Part shown: positions 18,677 to 28,658 of the stretch, piece after piece
Position numbering within the stretch: the stretch's first letter is position 1
How the letters are laid out: each line of letters begins with the position of its first letter
NCBI RefSeq assembly: GCF_004360225.1
Contig: NZ_SNUA01000006.1
Location: 220,141-284,140 of the forward strand
Direction: 5' to 3'
Source: Alcanivorax sp. 24
Lineage (GTDB): Bacteria > Pseudomonadota > Gammaproteobacteria > Pseudomonadales > Alcanivoracaceae
DNA: 64,000 nt
Position numbers and translations under genes: made by a program
Notes under the pieces: generated by a model
Databases searched by the model: none
What the model was told of the DNA's origin: nothing
What the model saw: the letters and a program-made list of their open reading frames with translations, nothing else

Positions 18677-19117
18677 CTAACGTTCGCGATATTCGGTGTG
18701 GCAGGCGCGGCAGGTTTCTCCGACCTTGCCCACTTGCGCGAACAGGGCCTGCTGATCGGCGCTTCCGGCCATCTCCGCCAGTTCGGCGGCGGCGTTCTGG
18801 AAGTCCCGGGCTTTGCCATCAAAGTCGGCGCGGTTCTCCCAGATCGCCGGTTTGGCGTGGCTGCCATCGGCGGAGCCGGCGTCCGCGAAGCCTTCCCAGG
18901 GCAGACCTGACAGTTGCGCCACGATGTCGGCTTTTTCCTCGAACACCGCTTGATCGAAGGGCTGCTCGCCCTTGGCCATGGCCCCCAGAGTGCCGAAGTG
19001 CCAGGCCGTGGCCTTGAATACGGATTCACGATATTCCGCCGCCTCGTTTGGGCCCTTACCACAGGCACTGAGTAGGCCGGCGGCCAACACCGGGATCAAC
19101 AGACTGACTTTCCTCAT
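18677..19117 (-). CDS. lipoprotein cytochrome c (class II, c'/c556-like)
   Basis: Periplasmic electron-transfer protein. The 146 residues have a lipobox ending at Cys19 (AGLLSAC), a four-helix-bundle type body and a single C-terminal heme site CRACH (136-140), the position typical of class II cytochromes. The lipid anchor is unusual for the class. It converges on the cytochrome b561 gene, and proteins of these two families commonly act as redox partners; that pairing is inferred here from location. Confidence 0.85.
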   Translation of the reverse strand: MRKVSLLIPVLAAGLLSACGKGPNEAAEYRESVFKATAWHFGTLGAMAKGEQPFDQAVFEEKADIVAQLSGLPWEGFADAGSADGSHAKPAIWENRADFDGKARDFQNAAAELAEMAGSADQQALFAQVGKVGETCRACHTEYRER

Positions 19118-19230
19118 TGGACTCTCCCTGACAGAACGTCACTTGATTGTCGGATAAAACGTAGGGTCTTTACACAGGAAAAAGGTTCCCCGATCCAGAG
19201 ACTGTTCGGCCCCGGGAGCCTCTGAAAACG

Positions 19231-19259
19231 TCATGCGGGACTTGATCCGGCATCCCCTT
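19231..19259. repeat. REP-like palindromic core inside the 3' end of queG
   Basis: The dyad GCGGGACTTGATCCGGCA (with flanking CGTCAT at 19231-19236) is the same core found at about 47226-47250 and 49203-49227. It supplies the last codons and the stop codon of queG on the minus strand. Confidence 0.7.
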
Positions 19260-20319
19260 CGGCGACGTTGTGCCCCATCAACAGGCGATTCAGGGCCCAG
19301 TTCACATGCTCACGTACCAGCTCGCTGGGATCCGCCTGCCGCGAGCGCAAGGCCGCGATGGGCGCCGTGCTGGCCGGGCCATTACCCAGCGCCACCGCCA
19401 GATTGCGCAGCCAGCGCTGATAGCCGGCGCGGCGGATTGGCGAGCCTTCGGTGCAACGCAGAAACGTGGCTTCGTCCCATAGAAAAAGAGTAACCAGATC
19501 GCTGTTTTCCAACTGATGTCGAGGGTGGAAGTCGCTCTCGTCGGTGAACCGCGCGAACCGGTTCCAGGGGCACATGAGCTGGCAGTCGTCGCAGCCAAAG
19601 ATGCGGTTGCCGATGCCGGCGCGCAGGTCCTCCGGAATGGCGCCCGGGTGCTCGATGGTCAGGTAGGAGATGCAGCGCCGGGCATCCAACTGATAGGGGG
19701 CGATGATGGCGTCGGTGGGACAGACCGTCATACAGGCGGAGCATTTGCCGCAGCGGTCCTCCACCGGCTGGTCCACCGGCAGTGGCAGGTCGGTATAGAT
19801 TTCGCCGAGAAAAAACCAACTGCCGGCCTCGCGGTTGAGCAGCAGCGTATGTTTGCCCTGCCAGCCCAGTCCGGCCTTGGCGGCCAGCGGCTTTTCCATC
19901 ACCGGCGCGCTGTCGACGAATGCCCGGGCCAGTTCGCTGTCGCTGACCTGTTCGCGGATCCAGCGCGCCAGTGTCGCCAACCGCTTGCGTACCAGTTTGT
20001 GGTAGTCACGTCCCAGGGCGTAGCGCGACACATAGGCTTTCTCGCCCTGCCTGAGCAGCTTCACCGGCTGGGTGTCCGGCGGCAGATAATTCATCCGCAG
20101 GGAGATCACCCGCAGGGCGCCGGGTTCCAGCTCTTGCGGTCTTGAGCGCTTGTGCCCATGGGCCTCCATCCACTTCATGTCGCCGTGGTATCCGGCGTCC
20201 AGCCAGCGTCGCAGTCTCGTCTCGGCCTCCGTGAGGTCGATATCGGCCACACCCAGCTGCTGGAAACCCAACAGCCTGGCCTGTTCGGCCAGTTGTGTTT
20301 TGAAATGAGTGAAATCCAT
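19231..20319 (-). CDS. queG: epoxyqueuosine reductase
   Basis: Cobalamin- and Fe-S-dependent enzyme that carries out the last step of queuosine formation on tRNA. The 362 residues have the QueG N-terminal domain with YHGDMKWME (about 44-52), two 4Fe-4S motifs (CGKCSACMTVCP at about 190-201 and CDDCQLMCPWN at about 243-253) and a C-terminal HEAT-like region. The final seven residues, DAGSSPA, and the stop come from a dispersed palindromic repeat, so the native C-terminus was probably replaced or extended by repeat insertion. It is transcribed divergently from nnrE. Confidence 0.95.
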   Translation of the reverse strand: MDFTHFKTQLAEQARLLGFQQLGVADIDLTEAETRLRRWLDAGYHGDMKWMEAHGHKRSRPQELEPGALRVISLRMNYLPPDTQPVKLLRQGEKAYVSRYALGRDYHKLVRKRLATLARWIREQVSDSELARAFVDSAPVMEKPLAAKAGLGWQGKHTLLLNREAGSWFFLGEIYTDLPLPVDQPVEDRCGKCSACMTVCPTDAIIAPYQLDARRCISYLTIEHPGAIPEDLRAGIGNRIFGCDDCQLMCPWNRFARFTDESDFHPRHQLENSDLVTLFLWDEATFLRCTEGSPIRRAGYQRWLRNLAVALGNGPASTAPIAALRSRQADPSELVREHVNWALNRLLMGHNVAEGDAGSSPA

Positions 20320-20383
20320 GGAGTGATCGAGAACTGTACGCGGTCAACGTATAATGGGCGATGTTCGCCACAGGATAGCAGCG

Positions 20384-21874
20384 ATGACCCTGGCACCGTT
20401 ACCCAATCGACTCTACAGCGCCGCCCAAACCCGGGAGTTGGACCGTCTCGCCATCGCCGGCGGTGTCAGCGGTGCCAGCCTGATGGCCCGGGCGGGTCAG
20501 GCTGCCTTTGATCTGATGTTGCAGCGCTGGCCGGAGGTGCGTGAACCGGCGATCCTGTGCGGCGCCGGTAATAATGGCGGTGACGGCTACGTGGTGGCGC
20601 GTCTGGCCCAGGAGGCCGGGTTGCGCCCCGTGGTCTATCAATGGCGTCCGCTGGACCAGCTTGGCGGCGATGCCCTGGTGATGGCGGAGGCGGCGCGCGA
20701 CGCCGGGGTGCCGATGCTGCCGCTGAATCTGGACAACCTGCCGGGGTCCGCGCCGCTGTTGGTGGACGGCCTGCTGGGAACCGGTATCAGCGGGACGTTG
20801 CGCGAAGACATGCGGGCCTTGCTGCAGGCCATTGATGCCCTGGGCAAACCGGTGTTGGCTCTGGATGTTCCCTCCGGTTTGTCGGCGGACTCCGGGGCCA
20901 GCGCCGGTGCCGTGTTGAGCGCGGATTGCACCATTACCTTCATCGGCGTGAACCGCGGGCTGCTCACCGGGGTGGGGCCATGCCACAGCGGTGATCTGCT
21001 GTTCTCCAGTCTCAACGTGGGCGAGGCCGTGTATCAGGCGATACCGGATCCGGTATGGCGGCCGACGCCATTGGATCTGCGGCGCTGGCTGCCGCCTCGG
21101 CGCCGTGACGGGCACAAGGGGCATTACGGTCACGTGCTGGTGGTCGGCGGCGACCATGGTTTCGCCGGCGCGCCCTCCATGAGTGCCCAGGCCGCCGCCC
21201 GCTGCGGCGCCGGTCTGGTCAGTCTCGCCACCCGCGCCGAGAATCTGACGGCGGTGCTGGCCCGGCAGCCGGAGATCATGGCGCGGGCGGTGGATGACGT
21301 CGCGGATCTGGAGCCCTTGCTGGAACGTGCCACGGTCGTGGCGGTGGGGCCGGGGCTGGGCACCGCCGAGTGGGGGCAAACATTGCTGAAGCGTGTGTTG
21401 ATGACGGACCTGCCGCTGGTGCTGGATGCCGATGCCCTGAACTTGCTGGCCGAGTGGGGGGTGGACGCCAGCGATCATTGGGTGTTGACGCCCCATCCCG
21501 GCGAGGCCGGGCGGCTGTTGGGCAGCGACAGCGCCGCCGTGCAACAGGATCGCTTCGCCACCGTGGAAGCGCTGGCCAGCCGTTACGGCGGCACCGCCCT
21601 GCTCAAGGGGCTCGGTACCCTGGTGCGCGGTAAAGACGGTTGTGCCCTGGTCAGCGATGGCAATCCCGGCATGGGCAGCGGCGGTATGGGCGATGTGCTT
21701 ACCGGTGTCATCGCCGCGCTGCTGGCCCAGGGCCTTCCGCCGTACCAGGCCGCGGCTCTTGGGGCCATGGCGCATGCCCGGGCCGCCGACCGGGCCGCCG
21801 CCGAGCACGGCGAGCGCGGGCTGTTGGCCACTGATCTTTTGCTGCCGTTACGATGGGAATTGAATGGAAAATAA
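20384..21874 (+). CDS. nnrE: bifunctional NAD(P)H-hydrate epimerase / ADP-dependent dehydratase
   Basis: Repairs hydrated NAD(P)H. The 496 residues have an N-terminal YjeF_N epimerase domain ([14 protein letters not shown], about 52-65) and a C-terminal ribokinase-like dehydratase domain ([46 protein letters not shown]). I prefer the ATG at 20384 (AGGA upstream) to the in-frame ATG at 20354, because the latter overlaps a TATAAT box (20350-20355) that looks like the -10 element. It overlaps tsaE by 11 bp and starts a run of coupled genes. Confidence 0.95.
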   Translation: MTLAPLPNRLYSAAQTRELDRLAIAGGVSGASLMARAGQAAFDLMLQRWPEVREPAILCGAGNNGGDGYVVARLAQEAGLRPVVYQWRPLDQLGGDALVMAEAARDAGVPMLPLNLDNLPGSAPLLVDGLLGTGISGTLREDMRALLQAIDALGKPVLALDVPSGLSADSGASAGAVLSADCTITFIGVNRGLLTGVGPCHSGDLLFSSLNVGEAVYQAIPDPVWRPTPLDLRRWLPPRRRDGHKGHYGHVLVVGGDHGFAGAPSMSAQAAARCGAGLVSLATRAENLTAVLARQPEIMARAVDDVADLEPLLERATVVAVGPGLGTAEWGQTLLKRVLMTDLPLVLDADALNLLAEWGVDASDHWVLTPHPGEAGRLLGSDSAAVQQDRFATVEALASRYGGTALLKGLGTLVRGKDGCALVSDGNPGMGSGGMGDVLTGVIAALLAQGLPPYQAAALGAMAHARAADRAAAEHGERGLLATDLLLPLRWELNGK

Positions 21875-22295
21875 ACCAAGCGGGTCCCGCTATCTGGCGG
21901 ACGAGACGGCCACTCTGGCGTTGGGCGCGGAATTGGCCGCCGTGCTCAAAACCGGCCAGTGCGTTTACCTGCTGGGGGACCTGGGGGCGGGCAAAACAAC
22001 CCTGATGCGCGGGCTGCTGCGAGGGCTGGGCCACCAGGGGGCGGTGAAGAGCCCCACTTATACACTGGTGGAACCCTATGAGCTCGATGGCGTCCATATC
22101 TATCATTTTGACTTGTACCGGCTGGCGGACCCCGAGGAGCTGGAATTGATCGGCATTCGGGATTATTTCGACGGCCATGGGCTGTGTGTGTTGGAATGGC
22201 CGCAAAAAGGCGAGGGTGTGATTCCGGCGCCGGATCTCACCGTGACACTGACCGTGCAGCCGCCGGGGCGTAATGCGAATTTGGAGTGGGCATAG
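21864..22295 (+). CDS. tsaE: tRNA threonylcarbamoyladenosine biosynthesis ATPase TsaE
   Basis: ATPase of the t6A tRNA-modification complex (with TsaB/TsaD). The 143 residues contain Walker [10 protein letters not shown] (about 39-47), [10 protein letters not shown] (about 69-78), [13 protein letters not shown] and ICVLEWP-type [10 protein letters not shown]. It starts inside the end of nnrE and is followed by the amidase after 7 bp, the order found in E. coli and Pseudomonas. Confidence 0.96.
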   Translation: MENKPSGSRYLADETATLALGAELAAVLKTGQCVYLLGDLGAGKTTLMRGLLRGLGHQGAVKSPTYTLVEPYELDGVHIYHFDLYRLADPEELELIGIRDYFDGHGLCVLEWPQKGEGVIPAPDLTVTLTVQPPGRNANLEWA

Positions 22296-22302
22296 CCGAA
22301 CT

Positions 22303-23655
22303 ATGGGTGTAAATCAGCGAAAGTCCGCCTGGGGAACGATGGCATGGCGTCTGCTCATCGGTATGCTGGGCGGCCTTCTGACGATGGCGGCGCAGGCGGC
22401 GGTGAAAGTGGACTCCGTGCGCATGCACCGGGCCCCGGATCATACCCGGGTGGTGTTCGATCTGCCCGATCCGGTGGAACACAAGGTGGACATTCTCACC
22501 GGTCCGGATCGGGTGGTGGTGGATCTGATGGACACCGACTTCGACTTCGACGTCAAAACGCTGGATGCGGGTAACGGGCCGGTGGCCGATATCCGGGTGG
22601 GACAGCATGCGGACAAAACCCGTATCGTGTTCGATCTCAAGGCGGCGGTGCGCCCACGCACCAATCTGCTCAAGCCGGTGGCGCCGCACGGCTGGCGCCT
22701 GGTGGTGGATCTCTTCGACAAGGATCCGCCGCCGGCGAAGACCATTCCCAAACCCAAGGACTCGGCGGAAAAACCCCGTGAAATGATCATCGCCGTGGAT
22801 GCCGGCCACGGCGGCGAGGACCCCGGCGCCAGGGGGCCGCGCGGCACCAAGGAAAAAGTGGTGGTGCTGCAGATCGCCAAGAAGGTGTACAACATGATCA
22901 ACAACGAGCCGGGCATGCGCGCGGTGCTGGTTCGTGATGGCGACTACTATGTGCCGCTGGCCGAGCGCCGGCGTATCGCCCGTGAGGACAACCACGCCGA
23001 CGTGTTCATCTCGATCCACGCCGATGCCTTTACCGATGCCCGTGCCCGGGGTGCCAGTGTGTTCGCGCTCTCGAACAGCGGCGCCACCAGTGCCCGCGCC
23101 CGCTATCTGGCCAAGATCGCCAACGAATCCGACCGCGTCGCCGGGGTCTACGAAGAAGAGAAGGACGACTCCAATCTGCTCAGCGTGCTGGCGGACATGC
23201 GTATGTCTGGCTCCATGGCCCACAGCCTCTATCTGGGGCGGCAGATCCTGCAGGAGTTTGACGGCGTCACCAAGTTGCACGGTAACCGGACCACGGTGGA
23301 GCAGGCCGGTTTCGCCGTGCTCAAGGAACCGGAAATGGTCTCGGTGCTGGTGGAGACCGGGTTTATCTCCAATCGGGAAGAAGAAGGGCTGCTGCGCTCC
23401 AGTACCCACCAGGCCCGTATCGCCCGGGCGGTGACCAATGGCGTGAAACGCTATTTCCAGACCCACCCGGCGCCGAACAGCTATTTCGCCGCCCAGCGCC
23501 GGCAGCAGGGGGACCAATACCGCATCCAGCCTGGTGATACGCTGTCCGCCATCGCCCGTGCCCATCAGGTGTCCGAGGACGCCCTGCGCGCCGCCAACAA
23601 TATCAACGGTGACCGCATTGTGGTGGGGCAATTGTTGACCATTCCGGGCTCCTGA
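22303..23655 (+). CDS. amiB: N-acetylmuramoyl-L-alanine amidase (AmiB/AmiC type) with LysM
   Basis: Periplasmic amidase that splits septal peptidoglycan for daughter-cell separation. The 450 residues comprise a signal peptide (about 1-35), an AMIN domain (about 36-140), an Amidase_3 catalytic domain (about 165-375) and a C-terminal LysM (YRIQPGDTLSAIARAHQV, about 406-449). Zinc and catalytic residues are visible in VDAGHGGEDPG, FISIHADAF and LVETGFISN. The ATG at 22303 is chosen because it gives a complete signal peptide; the ATG at 22342 is a possible alternative. The name follows the Pseudomonas gene in the same position. Confidence 0.93.
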   Translation: MGVNQRKSAWGTMAWRLLIGMLGGLLTMAAQAAVKVDSVRMHRAPDHTRVVFDLPDPVEHKVDILTGPDRVVVDLMDTDFDFDVKTLDAGNGPVADIRVGQHADKTRIVFDLKAAVRPRTNLLKPVAPHGWRLVVDLFDKDPPPAKTIPKPKDSAEKPREMIIAVDAGHGGEDPGARGPRGTKEKVVVLQIAKKVYNMINNEPGMRAVLVRDGDYYVPLAERRRIAREDNHADVFISIHADAFTDARARGASVFALSNSGATSARARYLAKIANESDRVAGVYEEEKDDSNLLSVLADMRMSGSMAHSLYLGRQILQEFDGVTKLHGNRTTVEQAGFAVLKEPEMVSVLVETGFISNREEEGLLRSSTHQARIARAVTNGVKRYFQTHPAPNSYFAAQRRQQGDQYRIQPGDTLSAIARAHQVSEDALRAANNINGDRIVVGQLLTIPGS

Positions 23656-23703
23656 CCCCGGAAAGCGGAAATAACGCAGGGGCCGCGACCCCGGGAGACC
23701 ATT

Positions 23704-25551
23704 TTGTCCAAGATTCAATTGCTGGATTCCCGCCTTGCCAACCAGATCGCCGCCGGCGAGGTGGTGGAGCGGCCGGCATCGGTACTCAAGGAACTGCTGG
23801 AAAACGCCCTCGATGCCGGTGCCCGGCAGATCAGCGTGGATGTGGAGCAGGGCGGTACCAAGCTGATCCGGGTTCGTGACGATGGCGGTGGCATCGAGCG
23901 GGACGAACTGCCTCTGGCGTTGTCCCGGCATGCCACCAGCAAAATCCATGTGGCCGAGGACCTGGAAGCCATCGGCACCCTGGGATTCCGCGGCGAGGCG
24001 CTGGCGGCGATCAGCTCGGTGTCGCGGCTGAGCCTGACCAGCAACACCGGTGAGCAGGCGGAAGGCTGGGAAGTGGTGGTGGAAGGTCGCGACATGGCCC
24101 CTTCGGTGACGCCGGCGGGGCATCCGCGCGGTACCACCGTGACCATGCGCGACCTGTTCTTCAATACGCCGGCCCGGCGCCGTTTCCTGCGTACCGAGAA
24201 AACCGAATTCAACCATCTGGAAGAGGTGTTCCGGCGCATTGCCCTGAGCGAATTTCAGACCGGATTCCGGCTCAGCCACAACCAGAAAGTAGTGCATCAA
24301 CTGCCCAGCGGCGACAACGAGGCGCTGCGGGCCGCCCGGGTAGCGCGCTTGTGCGGCAGTGCTTTCATGGAGCAATCGATGCCGGTGGAAGTGTCCCACG
24401 CCGGCCTGCGCCTGCATGGCTGGCTCGGGTTGCCGACCTTCTCCCGTTCCCAGGCGGATCTGCAGTACTTTTACGTCAATGGCCGGGTGATCCGCGACAA
24501 AGTGGTCAGCCACGCGGTGCGGCAGGCCTACTCCGATGTGCTCTATCATGGCCGGCATCCGGCGTTCGTGCTGTTCCTGGAACTGGATCCGGCACTGGTG
24601 GATGTGAACGTGCACCCTACCAAGCACGAAGTGCGTTTCCGCGAGCAGCGCATGGTCCATGACTTCCTCTATCGGACCCTGCACCGGGCGATCGCCGAGG
24701 TGCGTCCGGCGGACCGGCTCGATGTGCAGGAGTCGCCACAGACAATGCCGGACTGGTCCGCGCCGACCCAGGGAGCCATGCCGTTGACTCAGGCCCGTGA
24801 CAGCGGCGCGGGTGTCAGTGGAAATGGGTACCAGGGTGGGGGCGCGGCGCCGGCCTGGCGTCCTCCGCTATCGACTGCCGACGGCGACCGTCAGGCCAGT
24901 GCCTACGGTTCGCTGGTGACGCCCCGCCCGGAAGCCGCGCCGATGCCGGCGCCGGAGCCGGGCCAGACGCCGCCGTTGGGCTACGCGGTGGCGCAGATCC
25001 ACGGCATTTTCATCATCGCCGAGAACGAGCACGGCATGGTGCTGGTGGATATGCACGCGGCCCATGAGCGCATCACCTACGAGCGGCTCAAGCGCGACTG
25101 GGCCGAGGAGAAAGTGCGTGGGCAGCCCCTGCTGGTGCCGGTGTCGATGGCGGTGTCCTCGCGGGAGGCGGATTTCGCCGAGCAGCAGCCGGAAGTGTTC
25201 CAGCGCCTCGGTTTCGCTGTCGAACGGGCGGGGCCGGAAACCCTGATGGTGCGGGAAGTGCCGGTATTGCTGCGCAACGCCGACAGCGAGACGCTGGTCC
25301 GCGACGTGCTCTCCGATCTGCTCGCCCACGGCAGCAGTGAGCGTATCGAGCAGCATCTGGATGCGCTGCTGTCCTCCATGGCTTGCCACGGCAGCGTACG
25401 CGCCAATCGCAAGCTGACCATCCCGGAGATGAATGCCCTGCTGCGCGACATGGAAGCCACCGAGCGTTCAGGGCAATGCAACCACGGTCGCCCGACCTGG
25501 ACCCAGATGAGCGTCAAGGACCTGGATCGTCTGTTCATGCGGGGGCAGTAA
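23704..25551 (+). CDS. mutL: DNA mismatch repair protein MutL
   Basis: GHKL ATPase that links MutS to strand incision. The 615 residues show ATPase motifs [11 protein letters not shown] (about 32-42), [12 protein letters not shown] and [14 protein letters not shown] (about 95-108), with a C-terminal dimerisation domain ending CNHGRPTW. The C-terminal block [12 protein letters not shown] (about 449-460) resembles the metal-binding motif of endonuclease-type MutL (DQHAxxERxxYE), as in P. aeruginosa, rather than E. coli MutL. The start is TTG at 23704 after GGGAG. Its TAA stop overlaps the miaA ATG as TAATG. Confidence 0.96.
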   Translation: MSKIQLLDSRLANQIAAGEVVERPASVLKELLENALDAGARQISVDVEQGGTKLIRVRDDGGGIERDELPLALSRHATSKIHVAEDLEAIGTLGFRGEALAAISSVSRLSLTSNTGEQAEGWEVVVEGRDMAPSVTPAGHPRGTTVTMRDLFFNTPARRRFLRTEKTEFNHLEEVFRRIALSEFQTGFRLSHNQKVVHQLPSGDNEALRAARVARLCGSAFMEQSMPVEVSHAGLRLHGWLGLPTFSRSQADLQYFYVNGRVIRDKVVSHAVRQAYSDVLYHGRHPAFVLFLELDPALVDVNVHPTKHEVRFREQRMVHDFLYRTLHRAIAEVRPADRLDVQESPQTMPDWSAPTQGAMPLTQARDSGAGVSGNGYQGGGAAPAWRPPLSTADGDRQASAYGSLVTPRPEAAPMPAPEPGQTPPLGYAVAQIHGIFIIAENEHGMVLVDMHAAHERITYERLKRDWAEEKVRGQPLLVPVSMAVSSREADFAEQQPEVFQRLGFAVERAGPETLMVREVPVLLRNADSETLVRDVLSDLLAHGSSERIEQHLDALLSSMACHGSVRANRKLTIPEMNALLRDMEATERSGQCNHGRPTWTQMSVKDLDRLFMRGQ

Positions 25552-26627
25552 TGGACGCCGGACGCCAAACGCCGGACGCCGGACGCGAAAAAAAAGAGAG
25601 CAGGCCTTTGAGCGTCCGGCGTCTGGCGTCTGGCGTCTGGCCCGTTGTCTTCCTGATGGGGCCAACCGGGGCCGGTAAAACCGCTCTCGCCATGGACGCC
25701 GTAAGCCGGCTGCCGATGGAAATCATCAATGTGGACTCTGCTTTGGTGTATCGGGGGTTGGAAATCGGTGCCGCATGCCCCACTAAGGAGGAACTGGCGA
25801 AGGCGCCCCATCGATTATTGGGGTTCCGGGATCCGTCGCGACCGTATTCGGCGGCGGATTTTCGTGCCGACGCGCTGGCTGAGATCGAGGATATTCAGCG
25901 GCGCGGTAAAGTGCCGCTGCTGGTAGGCGGCACCATGTTGTATTTCAAGGCGTTGGCGGACGGATTGGCGCCGATGCCGCCGGCGGACCCGGCAGTGCGG
26001 GCGGAAATCGCCGCCCTGGCCGAACAGGCGGGCTGGCCCGCGGTGCACGCGGAATTGGCGCGCGTCGATCCGGTCACCGCCGGGCGTCTCAAACCCGGCG
26101 ACCGGCAACGGCTGCAGCGCGCGTTGGAAGTGTACCGGCTCACCGGTGAGCCGCTGTCGGCATTCCACGCCCGGCACGAGACTCGCGCGGAAGCGCTGGA
26201 GCAGGGTTTTTATCGTTTCAGCGGCCTGGCTTCGCCGGTGCTGAGTCTGGCGGTGGCGCCGCCGCGACAGGAGTTGCACCGGCGTATCGAGCAACGGTTC
26301 CACGCCATGTTGCGGGAAGGGTTGCTGGAGGAGGTGGAAAGACTGTTTGCCCGCGGTGACTTGCACGAGAACCTGCCGGCGATCAAAGCCGTGGGCTACC
26401 GACAGGTATGGGCTTATCTGGATGGCCAATGGGATTACCCGACCATGGTCGAAAAAGGTATCATTGCCACACGCCAGCTGGCGAAACGGCAGCTCACCTG
26501 GCTGCGAAAATGGCCCGGATTACAGTGGTACGACAGTACCGGGGAGAACCAGCGCATAGCGTGCGCGGCGCGGCTTGCGCAGGTTTGTAAATCCGTGTTT
26601 AGTAGCGGTGAGAATGATCTGGGGTGA
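25551..26627 (+). CDS. miaA: tRNA dimethylallyltransferase MiaA with repeat-derived N-terminus
   Basis: Adds a dimethylallyl group to A37 of tRNAs reading UNN codons. The 358 residues are about 40 longer than E. coli MiaA. The catalytic part starts near residue 33 ([13 protein letters not shown]-loop) and includes [26 protein letters not shown] and KAVGYRQVW. The first ~31 residues are encoded by an inverted repeat of GGACGCC units and include an A8 tract (25588-25595). The TAATG overlap with mutL argues for the ATG at 25551, but no ribosome-binding site is evident and initiation further in (for example the ATG before GPTGAGKT at about 25656) cannot be excluded. Confidence 0.9.
   Translation: MDAGRQTPDAGREKKESRPLSVRRLASGVWPVVFLMGPTGAGKTALAMDAVSRLPMEIINVDSALVYRGLEIGAACPTKEELAKAPHRLLGFRDPSRPYSAADFRADALAEIEDIQRRGKVPLLVGGTMLYFKALADGLAPMPPADPAVRAEIAALAEQAGWPAVHAELARVDPVTAGRLKPGDRQRLQRALEVYRLTGEPLSAFHARHETRAEALEQGFYRFSGLASPVLSLAVAPPRQELHRRIEQRFHAMLREGLLEEVERLFARGDLHENLPAIKAVGYRQVWAYLDGQWDYPTMVEKGIIATRQLAKRQLTWLRKWPGLQWYDSTGENQRIACAARLAQVCKSVFSSGENDLG
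25553..25641. repeat. imperfect inverted repeat of GGACGCC units at the mutL-miaA junction
   Basis: The left arm (25553-25587) is built from GGACGCCGGACGCCAAACGCC-type units. The right arm (25612-25641) is GCGTCCGGCGTC followed by TGGCGTC repeats, complementary apart from a few G-U or single mismatches. The 24-base loop contains eight A residues. The same unit recurs at 51858 and 53386. Confidence 0.8.
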
Positions 26628-26826
26628 AACTTTTTCAAGGTCATGTTGCCGGATGAGTCAATGAACGGATTCAGGGCCCGGAGTCAGGGATGGCCGGTCT
26701 CGAAGTGGGTCTTGGATGACCGGGTTATAACATTGAATTGAACGTCCGCGGGACGCGGATTCAATGCGCTGATTGCCCGAAACGTTGGGCGCTACTTTTT
26801 ATATTTGGATGCTGAGGAGAACTGCC

Positions 26827-27123
26827 ATGTCAAAAGGGCATTCGCTACAAGACCCTTTTCTCAATGCGCTGAGAAAGGAACGTATTCCGGTTTCGATCTT
26901 TCTGGTTAACGGAATCAAACTGCAGGGGCAAATCGAGTCTTTCGATCAGTACGTGGTACTGCTGAAAAACGCGGTAAGCCAAATGGTGTATAAACACGCC
27001 ATTTCCACCGTGGTACCGGCCCGCAACCCGCGTGCCTCCGGCGGTGGCAATCCGGCCATGCACGGTACCTCCGGTACCGGCGGCGGCCAGGCAGGGGCAG
27101 GTGACGAATACGGCAATCAATAA
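26827..27123 (+). CDS. hfq: RNA chaperone Hfq
   Basis: Hexameric Sm-like chaperone for small-RNA regulation. The 98 residues begin [20 protein letters not shown], with Sm1 ([19 protein letters not shown], about 22-40) and Sm2 ([11 protein letters not shown], about 55-65). A Gly/Ala-rich tail of about 30 residues is longer than that of the 82-residue Pseudomonas protein. GAGGAG precedes the ATG at 26827. A strong terminator follows, so hfq can be expressed separately from hflX. Confidence 0.97.
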   Translation: MSKGHSLQDPFLNALRKERIPVSIFLVNGIKLQGQIESFDQYVVLLKNAVSQMVYKHAISTVVPARNPRASGGGNPAMHGTSGTGGGQAGAGDEYGNQ

Positions 27124-27148
27124 CCGCGTCGTCAGTTCCGGCTTATGC

Positions 27149-27180
27149 AAAGCCACGCCCTTGCGGCGTGGCTTTGTTTT
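27149..27180 (+). terminator. intrinsic terminator after hfq
   Basis: Stem AAAGCCACGCC / GGCGTGGCTTT (27149-27159 and 27165-27175) with a five-base loop, then GTTTT. It begins 25 bp after the hfq stop. Confidence 0.88.
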
Positions 27181-27279
27181 GTCGAACACCCCGCAGGACG
27201 CTGCTGTAGTGAGGCCGGAAATGACATTCGGACCGTCGTATTTGTGGCGTTCCCGGAGACTGTGGGTACACTGAGGTCC

Positions 27280-28647
27280 ATGGATTTATTCGAACGTACT
27301 GAACAGGTACGCACCGGGGCTGGCGAACGGGCCATTCTGGTGCACATGGACCTGCCCGACGCTTTCGGGCGGGAGGATCTGGAGGAATTCCACCATCTGG
27401 TGGTGTCCAGTGGCGTGGTACCCGTGGCGGAGCTGCTGGGCAAGCGTGACCGTCCTGATCCGGCGCTGTTCATAGGCAGTGGCAAGAGCGAGGAACTGGC
27501 CCAACTGGTACGCCAGGAAGAGGCCGACGTGGTGTTGTTCAACCATGCCCTCAGCCCGGCTCAGGAACGCAATCTGGAACGGGCGGCGAAATGCCGGGTC
27601 CTGGACCGTACCGGCCTGATTCTGGACATCTTCGCCCAGCGTGCCCGTACCCATGAGGGGCGCTTGCAGGTGGAGCTGGCCCAATTGCGGCACCTGGCCT
27701 CAAGGCTGGTGCGCGGCTGGACCCACCTGGAGCGGCAAAAAGGCGGTATTGGCCTGCGCGGCCCCGGTGAAACGCAGCTGGAAACGGACCGTCGTCTGAT
27801 CCGTGACCGTATCCGTGCCATCGAGGCCCGCCTGGAAAAAGTGCGCAAACAGAGGGAGCAGGGACGTCGTGCCCGTGACCGTTCAGAAACGCCGCTGATT
27901 TCCCTGGTAGGCTATACCAACGCTGGCAAGTCCACCCTGTTCAATGCTCTGACCACCGGAGAGGTTTACGTGGCGGACCAGTTATTCGCCACCCTGGACC
28001 CGACTCTGCGAAAGGTGAGGGTGCCCGGCGTGGGGCCGGCGATTCTGGCGGATACCGTGGGTTTCATCCGCCATTTGCCGCACCGCCTGGTGGAGGCCTT
28101 CCGGGCCACCCTGGAGGAAACCGTCAATGCTTCTTTGCTGCTCCATATCACGGATTGCAGCGCCGAAGAACGCGACGATAACGTGGCATCGGTGAACGAG
28201 GTGTTGGAGGAGATCGGCGCCGATCAGGTGCCGGTGTTGCATGTTTACAACAAGGTGGACCGTCTCGGCGACGCTCCCCGGCTGGACCGGGATGAGCAGG
28301 GGCGGCCGTGGAGGGTATGGCTGTCGGCCCGGGAGCAGCAAGGGTTTGAATTGCTGCACCAGGCGATCGCCGAACGTCTGGCCGAACATTGGGTTGACCG
28401 GTGGCTGCGTCTGCCGCCGGAGGCCGGACGCTTGAGAGCACGTTTGCATGAGGCGGGCGAGGTGCTGGCGGAGGAGGCCGGCACCGACGGCGCCATGTTG
28501 CTGAGGGTGCATCTGAACCGGGTGCACTTTGAACGCCTGCTCCGAGAAGCGGGTCTCAGCGAAAAGGATGTATCGGTGCCCGCGCCTCAGGTTGCAGAGG
28601 GCTCGGCCCATTCCTACAATCCAGAACGCTCGCACAAAGCGGGATAA
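27280..28647 (+). CDS. hflX: ribosome-associated GTPase HflX
   Basis: GTPase that splits or rescues stalled 70S ribosomes. The 455 residues have an N-terminal nucleotide-binding domain (LFIGSGKSEEL, about 60-70; FNHALSPAQERNLE), a coiled linker with GGIGLRGPGETQLETDRR (about 159-176), then a G domain with G1 GYTNAGKST (about 208-216), G2 region TLDPT, G3 DTVGF and G4 NKVD. The ATG at 27280 is 99 bp after the hfq terminator. It forms a unit with hflK and hflC. Confidence 0.95.
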   Translation: MDLFERTEQVRTGAGERAILVHMDLPDAFGREDLEEFHHLVVSSGVVPVAELLGKRDRPDPALFIGSGKSEELAQLVRQEEADVVLFNHALSPAQERNLERAAKCRVLDRTGLILDIFAQRARTHEGRLQVELAQLRHLASRLVRGWTHLERQKGGIGLRGPGETQLETDRRLIRDRIRAIEARLEKVRKQREQGRRARDRSETPLISLVGYTNAGKSTLFNALTTGEVYVADQLFATLDPTLRKVRVPGVGPAILADTVGFIRHLPHRLVEAFRATLEETVNASLLLHITDCSAEERDDNVASVNEVLEEIGADQVPVLHVYNKVDRLGDAPRLDRDEQGRPWRVWLSAREQQGFELLHQAIAERLAEHWVDRWLRLPPEAGRLRARLHEAGEVLAEEAGTDGAMLLRVHLNRVHFERLLREAGLSEKDVSVPAPQVAEGSAHSYNPERSHKAG

Positions 28648-28658
28648 CGGAGAAATCA

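Noticed and set aside
22237..24684. 815-codon open frame antisense to tsaE, the amidase gene and mutL
   Set aside because: It covers three well-supported genes on the other strand, is His/Gly/Gln-rich low-complexity sequence and has no domain pattern.
27145..27279. N-terminal extension of HflX into the hfq terminator
   Set aside because: The in-frame extension would begin inside the terminator hairpin and adds residues not seen in HflX; the ATG at 27280 fits the family.
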